The notes beneath the pieces were generated by a model that saw only the letters and a program-made list of their open reading frames with translations, did no database searches and was not told the DNA's origin. From NCBI RefSeq assembly GCF_034675905.1, contig NZ_JAUCCV010000003.1, positions 32,579 to 96,578 on the forward strand: a stretch of 64,000 nt of DNA. Direction: 5' to 3'. The stretch is from Castellaniella sp034675905 (GTDB lineage: Bacteria > Pseudomonadota > Gammaproteobacteria > Burkholderiales > Burkholderiaceae_B). Of this stretch, positions 10,908 to 18,920 are shown piece by piece (the first letter of the stretch is position 1; every line of letters begins with the position of its first letter). The position numbers and the translations under genes are program-made.

Positions 10908-11621
10908 TCAGCTCTTTTGCAGATGGCGCGAAAAACGACTTTCAGCGCGGGAAAACAGCAAGCCGGACACCGCCGACAGGATCAGATACAGCACACAGGC
11001 TGCGCCATAGAACAAGACAGGTTCTCGGGTCGCCGTGACGGCCAGACTGGTCTGGCGCATGATGTCTGCCAAAGAAATGGTCGATACCAGCGAAGTGTCC
11101 TTCAGCAGGGTCAGCCAATTGTTCGTCAAACCAGGCAAAGCGACCCGCATCAACTGGGGAAACGTCACCCGCCACAGCGCGCTCCAGCGCGACAAGCCCA
11201 AAGCCTGCGCCGCTTCACTCTGCCCTTGCGGAACAGCCTTGAAAGCGCCGAGCCAGACCTCGCTGGAAAAAGCAGCCAGCACCAGGCTGAAGGCGATCAC
11301 CCCAGCCACGAAGGCATTGACGGCAATGCCTCCGGTATAACCCAGATGCCGCATCAACCGTTCCGCCGCGATCTGGCTGCCGTAATAGACCAGAAACAGC
11401 GTCAGAAGCTCGGGCAAGCCGCGAAACACGGTTGAAAACAGGGTGGCCGACAAGCGGGCGGCCGAGCGCTGCGACCGGGCGCCCAGCGCCACCAGCAGCC
11501 CTAATGGGAAGCCGAAGGGCACACAGCACAACGCCAGCAGGATCGTGACCAAGGCGCCAGCCAACAGCGCATCCCCCCACCCGCTCTCTCCCCAGGACAG
11601 CAATTGCAATACATCAAGCAT
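10908..11621 (-). CDS. Polar amino-acid ABC transporter, permease (HisQ/ArtQ type)
   Basis: A 237-residue permease starting at the ATG complementary to 11619-11621 (MLDVLQLLSWGESGWG). This is the normal N-terminus for the family, and an upstream in-frame extension looks non-coding. The EAA loop reads PQGQSEAAQALGLSRWSALW. It forms the translocation pore with the downstream permease. Confidence 0.9.
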   Translation of the reverse strand: MLDVLQLLSWGESGWGDALLAGALVTILLALCCVPFGFPLGLLVALGARSQRSAARLSATLFSTVFRGLPELLTLFLVYYGSQIAAERLMRHLGYTGGIAVNAFVAGVIAFSLVLAAFSSEVWLGAFKAVPQGQSEAAQALGLSRWSALWRVTFPQLMRVALPGLTNNWLTLLKDTSLVSTISLADIMRQTSLAVTATREPVLFYGAACVLYLILSAVSGLLFSRAESRFSRHLQKS

Positions 11622-11694
11622 GGAAGCATCGGCCCCGAACAGGCCGCTCCGTGTGGATGAACAATGCAAACGGTGGCATGCGCCACCCATCCGG

Positions 11695-12459
11695 TCAGTA
11701 GATATCCAGCCCGAAGTAACGCTGGGAGATCCGCTGATAAGAGCCATCGGCGCGAATCGCTTGAATCGCCTGATTCAGCCGGCCGCGCAAAGCATCGTCA
11801 CCCTGGCGCACCGCAATCGCGATATCCCCCTGCGTCCCCGGCAAGTCGCCCAGCAGCTTGCAACAATCATGGCTGTGCTTGCGCATCCACTCGATCAGGG
11901 GATATTTATCATGCACCAGTGCGTCCAGGCGACCGCTGATCAAGTCGCTGCCCGCTTCGTCGGCGGTCGGGTACAAACGCACCTCGGCCCCTGCCTTGCC
12001 GTAAACATCCTCGGCATACATCCCAGGCGTGCTGGACGACTGAGCGCCGACCACCTTGTCCTTGAACGCCGCCGCATCCAGGCTCTTCAGCTCGGAGTCG
12101 CGCAGCACCGCCACCGACATCGACGTACGGTAGTAATGCTCAGTGAAATCCACCTGCTTGGCGCGTTCCGCCGTCACGGCCATGGACGAAATGATGGCAT
12201 CGAACTTGCGAGCCATCAGCGCCGGAATGATGCCGTCCCAGTCCTGGGCAACGAATACGCATTCGACCTTCATCTGCTTGCACAAGGCATTGGAAATATC
12301 GATGTCGAAGCCCACGTATCCGCCATTGGCGCTGGGCGCGCTAAAGGGCGGATAGGCGGCCTCCAGGCCGATGCGCAACGTTTCAGCCCCCGCCGGGGCT
12401 CCCAGCCCCAGCCCACAGGCCAGTGCCAGCCACGCAGTAAAGATCTTCAGTTTCTTCAT
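11695..12459 (-). CDS. Periplasmic binding protein for a basic amino acid (ArtJ/HisJ-like)
   Basis: A 254-residue substrate-binding protein with a signal peptide: KK near the N-terminus, a hydrophobic core and an APAGAE cleavage region around residue 25. The mature part starts LRIGLEAAYPPFSA and has GFDIDISNALC and DAIISSMAVTAERAKQVDFT, hallmarks of the type 3 solute-binding family. It delivers substrate to the ABC importer encoded downstream. Arginine or ornithine is inferred from the adjacent arginase and ornithine cyclodeaminase genes. A good AGGAG ribosome site precedes the ATG. Confidence 0.92.
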   Translation of the reverse strand: MKKLKIFTAWLALACGLGLGAPAGAETLRIGLEAAYPPFSAPSANGGYVGFDIDISNALCKQMKVECVFVAQDWDGIIPALMARKFDAIISSMAVTAERAKQVDFTEHYYRTSMSVAVLRDSELKSLDAAAFKDKVVGAQSSSTPGMYAEDVYGKAGAEVRLYPTADEAGSDLISGRLDALVHDKYPLIEWMRKHSHDCCKLLGDLPGTQGDIAIAVRQGDDALRGRLNQAIQAIRADGSYQRISQRYFGLDIY

Positions 12460-12518
12460 GGGTTTTGTCTCCTGTTTTTTTATAGAAAATCGCCCCTGAT
12501 GCTGATCTATCGATCGTC

Positions 12519-13466
12519 TCAGGGGCCGGGTAAAGGCTGTAGCAGCCGATCGCGCACCAAAGTGCTTTTGCCAAAAAGGCTTTCCACCATCTGCACCGCC
12601 ACTTTGGCGGTGCCATTGCGGACATCCAGAGCAGGATTCAGTTCGACAATGTCCAGCGATGCGACACGACCGGTATCCGCCAGCATTTCCATGCACAATT
12701 GAGCCTCGCGCCATGTGGGCCCGCCCTGCACGGTGGTACCGACGCCAGGGGCGTAGCTGGGGTCCAGGAAATCCACATCAAAGCTGACATGCACATGGGC
12801 ATCGTCGGGCAGGCCGGCCAAAGCCGCCTGCATCACTGCCTGCATGCCCAGTTCGTCGATCAGGCGCATGTCGTATACGTCCAGACCCTGTTCATGCACA
12901 AACAAACGTTCTTGGCGATCCACGCTGCGGATGCCGATCATGCGCAGGTCACCGATCTGCAAGGCGGGGCCCGCCCCCCCCAGATCCACCAGACCATCCG
13001 GACCAAAGCCACACAGACAGGCAACCGGCATGCCATGCACGTTTCCGCTGGGCGTCAGGCTGGCCGTATTGAAATCCGTATGCGCATCCAGCCAGAACAC
13101 CCGCAAGGGGCGCCCGATCCGGCGGCAATGACGGGCGACGGCGCCCACCGAACCAACACCCAGGCAGTGGTCTCCGCCCAGCATGATCGGGATGCGATCG
13201 GCCTGAAGCTGCGCCGTCACCGCATCAAAAAGCGCATGATTCCACTGTGTCACTTCGGGCAGATGACGATAGCCATCCCGTGGTGGTTGCCAAGGGTTGC
13301 CCGGGCCGCTCAGATTGCCGGCATCGACGACGCTCAGACCCTGCCGGATCAGCGCCCGTTCCAGGCCGGCCACGCGCAGCGCCTCCGGCCCCATCGAGGC
13401 GCCACGGGCGCCTGCGCCGATATCCGTCGGTGCGCCGATCAGGGCGGCTACCTTTCCTGTCATCAT
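12519..13466 (-). CDS. rocF: Arginase
   Basis: Mn-dependent hydrolase converting arginine to ornithine and urea, 315 residues. Metal-binding motifs are complete: GGDHC, DAHTDFN and SFDVDFLDP, with the C-terminal ELNPALD. The ureohydrolase fold alone could also suit agmatinase. The SGNVHGMP motif and the ornithine cyclodeaminase gene 17 bp upstream make arginase the better call. Two adjacent ATGs (13466 and 13463) follow a GGGAG ribosome site, and either may serve. Confidence 0.92.
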   Translation of the reverse strand: MMTGKVAALIGAPTDIGAGARGASMGPEALRVAGLERALIRQGLSVVDAGNLSGPGNPWQPPRDGYRHLPEVTQWNHALFDAVTAQLQADRIPIMLGGDHCLGVGSVGAVARHCRRIGRPLRVFWLDAHTDFNTASLTPSGNVHGMPVACLCGFGPDGLVDLGGAGPALQIGDLRMIGIRSVDRQERLFVHEQGLDVYDMRLIDELGMQAVMQAALAGLPDDAHVHVSFDVDFLDPSYAPGVGTTVQGGPTWREAQLCMEMLADTGRVASLDIVELNPALDVRNGTAKVAVQMVESLFGKSTLVRDRLLQPLPGP

Positions 13467-13483
13467 TGATCTCCCTAGTAGAC

Positions 13484-14560
13484 TCAGGCCTCATGCGGGC
13501 AGGCCAGCGCCGCCTTTTCCATGCCTGCCGCCGTACCGGCAGACAGGCGCTGCATGGCGCCAAACAGATCCTTGGGATTGCCGGTTTGCGGCACCAGCTC
13601 GAACTCGCGGCCGATCTGCAATGCCCGCGCTTGATCCCACAGGAAACGCAAAGCGGAAAAATCTTCCAGCGCAAAGCCGACGGAATCAAATACCGTGATC
13701 TCGGCATCGGACCGGCGGCCGGGGCGCCGTCCTGTCAGCACTTCCCAGAGCGGGACCACCGCATAAGCGCTGGGCATCTGCTGGATCTCTCCCTCGATCC
13801 GGGACTGGGGCTCGAATTCCACGAACGTCGTGGCGCCCGACAGAATATCGGCATGCAATTCGGTCTTGCCCGGACAGTCCCCGCCAACGGCATTGACGTG
13901 CACACCGGGCTGCACCATATCGGGCGTCAGGATCAAAGCATTGGTCTTGTCCGCCGTGACGGTCGTGATGATATCCACCCCAGCCACCGCATCCTGCGTG
14001 CTACGGGCCAACTGGACATCCAGGCCCTGGACACCCGCCAGATTCTGCTTCAGCTTATGGCTGGCCTCGGGATCAATGTCATAGATCCGCAACGTATCGA
14101 TGCCCAGCAGATGATGAAAAGCCAGCGCCTGGAATTCGCTTTGAGCGCCATTGCCGATCAGTGCCATGGTACGGGCCTCTTTGCGCGCCAGGACGCGGGC
14201 GGCCATGACCGACGTGGCCGCCGTACGCAGCGCGGTCGTCAGTGTCAGTTCACTCAACAGCAAGGGCCGGCCGGTACTGACTTCCGCCAGTGCGCCAAAC
14301 GCCATGACGGTGGGCAAGCCATGGGAAGGGTTGGAGGGGTGGCCGTTGACGAACTTGAAGGAATAGCGGTCCGCATCCGACGTCGGCATCAGTTCGATCA
14401 CGCCGACCGTGGAATGGCTGGCCAGGCGGGCGATCTTTTCGAAAGACTCCCAGCGCACGAAATCATCTTGGATGTATCGGGACAGCAGGTCCAGAGTCCT
14501 GCGGATATTCATACGAGCAACCAGCACGGCTACGTCGCTTGTCGTCAGCATCAATGCCAT
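13484..14560 (-). CDS. ocd: Ornithine cyclodeaminase
   Basis: Converts ornithine to proline with release of ammonia, 358 residues, OCD/mu-crystallin family. The Rossmann region reads MALIGNGAQSEFQALAFHH, and the catalytic region VHVNAVGGDCPGKTELHADIL contains the Asp expected for the deaminase. It is the first gene of the operon, with arginase and the importer following. The pathway is therefore arginine import, arginine to ornithine plus urea, then ornithine to proline plus ammonia. Confidence 0.92.
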   Translation of the reverse strand: MALMLTTSDVAVLVARMNIRRTLDLLSRYIQDDFVRWESFEKIARLASHSTVGVIELMPTSDADRYSFKFVNGHPSNPSHGLPTVMAFGALAEVSTGRPLLLSELTLTTALRTAATSVMAARVLARKEARTMALIGNGAQSEFQALAFHHLLGIDTLRIYDIDPEASHKLKQNLAGVQGLDVQLARSTQDAVAGVDIITTVTADKTNALILTPDMVQPGVHVNAVGGDCPGKTELHADILSGATTFVEFEPQSRIEGEIQQMPSAYAVVPLWEVLTGRRPGRRSDAEITVFDSVGFALEDFSALRFLWDQARALQIGREFELVPQTGNPKDLFGAMQRLSAGTAAGMEKAALACPHEA

Positions 14561-14728
14561 GATGCGCCTCCTGTCTGATTATTGTGTCTTGGTCCGGCAT
14601 CTTGAAATCCATGCGCATCCGTCGTTCGATCCACCGCACATGCCGCTTGCTCGAGGACGGGGCTGAAGGATTTCCGGTCGGGCTGAACCTATTATTCTTC
14701 AGAGGAGAGGCAATTCATATAATCAATT

Positions 14729-14779
14729 TCATACAAAAAACGATAGATTTTTGAACAAAATGTATGATGTTGATATCAA
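14729..14779. promoter_or_regulatory. Candidate Lrp/AsnC operator between ocd and its divergent regulator
   Basis: In the AT-rich 240-bp gap, a perfect 7-bp inverted repeat TCATACA (14729-14735) and TGTATGA (14761-14767) has arm starts 32 bp apart, about three helical turns. A second palindrome, TTGATATCAA, sits at 14770-14779, just before the regulator start. Lrp-type octamers bind such phased sites. The rest of the gap shows no ORF of note. Confidence 0.5.
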
Positions 14780-14800
14780 TATGTCAGAAGTAGGTTCGGA

Positions 14801-15226
14801 ATGGACTCCCTCGACCACCAGATCCTCTCTTATCTACGCAACGACGCCCGCCTCTCGGTCGCCACATTGGCCAAAAAACTGGGGGTATCGCGCGGTACCG
14901 TCTGCAATCGCATCGCCCGTATGGAACGCGATCACATCATCCTGGGCTACACCGTGCGCGTGCAGGCCGACGCTCAGCCTCAGGACATCAACGCCTGGAT
15001 GAGCATCGCCATCGAAGGCCATGAAACGTCGCGCATCGTGCGCGACCTGACCGGCGAACCTGCTGTCTGGGCGCTGCACGACACCAATGGCCGCTGGGAT
15101 CTGCTGGCGGAACTGCGGGTCACCAGCATCGCCCAGCTATCTGATGCGCTGGAGCGCATCCGTCTGATCAAAGGCATTTCAGCAACCGAAACCAGTCTGC
15201 ACCTGAAGACCCGGCAACTGCGTTGA
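14801..15226 (+). CDS. Lrp/AsnC family transcriptional regulator
   Basis: A 141-residue regulator starting MDSLDHQILSYLRNDARLS. The N-terminal winged helix-turn-helix contains VATLAKKLGVSRGTVCNRIARME, and a C-terminal RAM ligand-binding domain follows from about residue 65. It is transcribed divergently from ocd-arginase-ABC importer, which suggests a local regulator responding to arginine or ornithine. The effector is inferred from context only. Confidence 0.9.
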   Translation: MDSLDHQILSYLRNDARLSVATLAKKLGVSRGTVCNRIARMERDHIILGYTVRVQADAQPQDINAWMSIAIEGHETSRIVRDLTGEPAVWALHDTNGRWDLLAELRVTSIAQLSDALERIRLIKGISATETSLHLKTRQLR

Positions 15227-15250
15227 CGGCGTCAGCGCAGCCTGGCCACC

Positions 15251-18200
15251 TCACTTCCCATTGGCCTCTTGGGTCGCGGCATCAATCGGCACTTCCGTGA
15301 TCTTGGGCTCACTCCAGGTCCCCTTGACCTGATAGCGCACCGTCATGGCCTTGGCCAGCGGCGTTTTCAGCAGCCACTGGGTGACAAAGGCGCCCAGGCC
15401 GATCAAGGGATTGATGGCGATGCCCGCCGCCAGGGCGGCGCCGCTGACGTCCAGATTGGGCACAATGACCGCCTGCATATTCAGGGATTTGTCGAGGATG
15501 TTCGTGCTGCCTTCCAACAGCACAGTGCCGACCGAGCCGATGAGCTTGTAATCATGCGCCTGCACGACTCCCCGGCTCAGACTCAGAGAGCCACGCAGCT
15601 GATCAAAGGGGAAGCCGTCCTTGGGCAGGCCCGCCAGGCCCTGATCCAGGTGATTCAAGCGTGCAATGGACTGCAGGGACAAGATTTCCAGCAATTTCCC
15701 GGTTTGCGACGCAACCTTCAGGATACGGCCCTTGTCGAGTTCGATCTGCAGACTGCCGCTCAGGTCGGCCTTGTCATGCCGCCACGGCAGGTCACGCCAG
15801 GTGAAATCGCCCTTCAGCGTCCCCTGCCCGCCCGACAACATGCCTGGCCACCCCGCACGAGACAGCCAGGCCCCCAGGTCCTGGGCCTTGACCGTTGCTT
15901 GCAGACTCAAGCCCCGATCCGGGCCGCGCAAGCGCCAGGCGCCAGAGCCTTGCAGACGGGCGTCCTCATCCCCGATGCGCAGGTGGTTCATCTGCCAGAC
16001 ATGGTGCGCGTTGTCTCGCACGCCCTCCAGAGACAAAGCCCCCATGGCACGGCCATACAGGCGCAAATCATCGGCCTGCAGGATCAGGCCGGGGATCTCC
16101 AGATCATCTTCGAAGCTGGCGGCATCGGCTGCGGGATCGGCCGGCAGCAGCGACTGCGTATCCCTGGGATCATCCCCCAGGCTCAGGCGGGCAAAACGCC
16201 CCGACAAAGGACCTTGCACCCGGCCATCCAATTCCCGCCACTTCAGGGTGCCGGTGGTCTGCTCGGAACGCAGATTCAGGGACCACTGCTCGTCCGGCGT
16301 GCGCGTCACGCGCAACACGGCATGATCCAGGCGCGTAAGCTGCAGACGCAGCTGATCCGCCTGGACGCTGAGCAAAGACAGATCCGGCCACAATGGCCGG
16401 GCAGCTGCACGAGCGGCACGGCCACGCCGGGGAATGGAAAACTCATCCACGATCCGGTTCCAGAGATCCAGATCGATCAGGGGATAGCGCAACGCCAAGC
16501 GCAAGCCCGGCTCGGCAGGATCGGCCGCCTGCCCCACGCCGACCAAGGCCTGCTGAAAATAGGGCCCCTGCCGCATCCGCCGGACATGGCGTAAGCCCAC
16601 GACCACCAGATCACCCAGACGCACGTCCAGAATATCGGCTTGCTCATCCGCATCGGTCCAGTGCACCTGCAGGGATCGCGCCTGCTCGACAGGCTTGGCC
16701 AGAGGGGCAGGAAAATCCAGACCCAGGCCGCGTGTATCCGAGTCCAGATTGAAGACATAGGCGCCACCCTGCTGTGCCAACTGCGCCCGATAATCCAGCG
16801 CCCCTGACAGACGCTTCATGCCCGGCACACCGACAAACGCCGCCAAGGCCTTGGCCGTCATGTGGCCCTGCAAAGACAAACCCGCCGCCTGCGCCCCTCC
16901 CAGCGCCCCCTGCACCCGCACCGCGCCACCCAGGATGGTGGCCGTCAGGGGGTGGGCGATCTGCACACCCTGTTCGCTGAAATGCAGGCTGCCATCGATC
17001 GCCTCGAAGGGCGGCGCCTGCGGCAGAAACTGCAAGCGCCCTTGCTGCAGATCGATACGCCCTTGCACCTGGCTGTCGTCTGTGCGCAAAAGCGGGATCG
17101 TCAGCGCCAAGGGCACCTGCCAGTCGCCGGCGGCCGATGCTTCGTCAAAGACGCCATCAAGCAGATGCGCCAGCGGCGTCTGGCGGATCAGGTTCATGTA
17201 TGTCTCGCCATCCGCTGCGCTGTGGCCCGAGACCTGCAGGGTAGCGTCGTGCTCGAGATCGGGTATCCTGGCCCGCAATCCGCTCAGGCGGATCTCCTGC
17301 CCAGGCGCCGGTTCCATCCGCGCAGTCGACGCGCTCAGGCGCAGATCCATGCGATGCAGGTCCGCCGTGCCGATCATGTCCTGCAGCAAAGGCCAGGATT
17401 GCCCCTTGGGCGCATCCGGTACAAACTCGATCCGCGCATCGCGGAAATCCCCCCTGACCTGGAAATCCCCGGCCTGGGGCTTTTCGCCAAAGGGAAAGTC
17501 GGCCAGATCCCCGCGCAACACCCATTGACCATTGAAGAGCGTTCCCGCCTGCAAACCCTTGGACAGCCATTCCCGCGCATCGGCATCGACTTCAAGCGGC
17601 AGATAGCGGTGGATGGCATCCAGGCGGGCGCGTGCAATCGTGCCCTGGAAATCCGCCGTTCCGGCCAGCCCCCCGCTATCCCAACGGCCCGCCCCCTGCA
17701 GCGCAATGTCGGCGTTGCGCCAATCCAGACGCTGCAACTCCAAAGCCCACCGGCCGGCATGCTGCACGCTGCCGCGGACCGCCACGGCGCCAAACGCCAG
17801 CGGCGCCTCAAACCACTGCGGCTGTGTCAGGCGAATATCCTGGGTGCGCAGATCAAACGCCAGGCCATTCGGGGCGTCGCCCCCCTGGGCCAGCGCCTGC
17901 CATTGATCCAAGCCGCCCTGCAGCCAGAGTTCCGCCTGCGGCACCTGCACCTGCAGAGGGCCGGCATCCGGGGATCCCCAGCGCACCGCCTGCAAGCCCA
18001 GCAACAGCGTCAGCTCCGGCGAACGCTGTCCGGCACGGGCCCAGAACTGCGCGTCCAGCCGCCCCTGTTCCAGGGCCTGCGGCAGATCGACCCAAGGACG
18101 CCAATCTCGCGCCCCCGCCCCGGACAGCTGCAGCCAGCCCCGCCAGTCCGCAGCCCTCCCCCGCATCAGCGCAGCGGCATCGGCCACCACTCTGATATCC

Positions 18201-18850
18201 AGACGGGCATCCCCCGCCAGAGGCGCTCGAGCCGACAGCGACAGCCCCCATTCATCGGCCCCCTGGCGGCGCAAGACGACATGCGCATCACGCAACACCA
18301 GTTCAGGCGCGCCGCGCAATTGGTCGTCCCAATGCACCGTGGCATCCTGAAAGGCAATCAAGGGTTGAGCCAACACCCATTGCAGCCAGCCCGGCACGGT
18401 CGCCTGATCGGTCGCCCGGTCCACGCCCAGCACCTGACCCAATAGACGAAGCCGCCCGTCGGGCAAACGGGCAAGGCCCAGATCCATGCCCTGCACCTGC
18501 AGGCGCAACACGCCTTGGCGACCGGGCAGAAGGGCGGCCCAGTTCAAGCTGGCCCGGACACTGGGCGCTGCCAGCCAGTCATGCCCCTGATCATCGGATA
18601 CCCGCACCTGACGAAGATCGAACTGCGGGTTCCAGCCGTGCCAGGACACCTGGATCGACCCAAGGGAGACCTGTGCGCCCGCCGCTTGCGATAAACGGGC
18701 GGCAATCTGCGGCCGCCAATCGTCCAGATGCGGCAAAATCAGGTAGCGACCTGCCAGCAGCAAGCCCGCCAACCCAAAGTACAGGCACAGCAAGACCGCG
18801 CAGATGCGCCGCGGCCAGACACAGGAAAGCTTTGAAATGAATTGGCGCAT
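15251..18850 (-). CDS. yhdP: YhdP family AsmA-like envelope protein
   Basis: A very large protein of 1199 residues with one N-terminal transmembrane anchor (about residues 15-37, RICAVLLCLYFGLAGLLLAG) and a long periplasmic beta-rich body. The C-terminal end carries the DUF3971/AsmA2 region (LEGSTNILDKSLNMQAVIVPNLD, then NPLIGLGAFVTQWLLKTPLA). In E. coli, YhdP, TamB and YdbH carry phospholipids to the outer membrane. Length and topology match YhdP. It is divergent from glnE and convergent with the Lrp gene. Confidence 0.88.
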   Translation of the reverse strand: MRQFISKLSCVWPRRICAVLLCLYFGLAGLLLAGRYLILPHLDDWRPQIAARLSQAAGAQVSLGSIQVSWHGWNPQFDLRQVRVSDDQGHDWLAAPSVRASLNWAALLPGRQGVLRLQVQGMDLGLARLPDGRLRLLGQVLGVDRATDQATVPGWLQWVLAQPLIAFQDATVHWDDQLRGAPELVLRDAHVVLRRQGADEWGLSLSARAPLAGDARLDIRVVADAAALMRGRAADWRGWLQLSGAGARDWRPWVDLPQALEQGRLDAQFWARAGQRSPELTLLLGLQAVRWGSPDAGPLQVQVPQAELWLQGGLDQWQALAQGGDAPNGLAFDLRTQDIRLTQPQWFEAPLAFGAVAVRGSVQHAGRWALELQRLDWRNADIALQGAGRWDSGGLAGTADFQGTIARARLDAIHRYLPLEVDADAREWLSKGLQAGTLFNGQWVLRGDLADFPFGEKPQAGDFQVRGDFRDARIEFVPDAPKGQSWPLLQDMIGTADLHRMDLRLSASTARMEPAPGQEIRLSGLRARIPDLEHDATLQVSGHSAADGETYMNLIRQTPLAHLLDGVFDEASAAGDWQVPLALTIPLLRTDDSQVQGRIDLQQGRLQFLPQAPPFEAIDGSLHFSEQGVQIAHPLTATILGGAVRVQGALGGAQAAGLSLQGHMTAKALAAFVGVPGMKRLSGALDYRAQLAQQGGAYVFNLDSDTRGLGLDFPAPLAKPVEQARSLQVHWTDADEQADILDVRLGDLVVVGLRHVRRMRQGPYFQQALVGVGQAADPAEPGLRLALRYPLIDLDLWNRIVDEFSIPRRGRAARAAARPLWPDLSLLSVQADQLRLQLTRLDHAVLRVTRTPDEQWSLNLRSEQTTGTLKWRELDGRVQGPLSGRFARLSLGDDPRDTQSLLPADPAADAASFEDDLEIPGLILQADDLRLYGRAMGALSLEGVRDNAHHVWQMNHLRIGDEDARLQGSGAWRLRGPDRGLSLQATVKAQDLGAWLSRAGWPGMLSGGQGTLKGDFTWRDLPWRHDKADLSGSLQIELDKGRILKVASQTGKLLEILSLQSIARLNHLDQGLAGLPKDGFPFDQLRGSLSLSRGVVQAHDYKLIGSVGTVLLEGSTNILDKSLNMQAVIVPNLDVSGAALAAGIAINPLIGLGAFVTQWLLKTPLAKAMTVRYQVKGTWSEPKITEVPIDAATQEANGK

Positions 18851-18920
18851 GCCGAATTTTGCAGTATGTTAAAGCCCCTGCCCACCCGGCTGCACCGGGC
18901 CCAGCTTCACCGAATCACTG

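Noticed and set aside
14751..15002. Alternative ORF overlapping the Lrp gene start
   Set aside because: Different frame from the recognisable Lrp protein; its start lies in the operator region.
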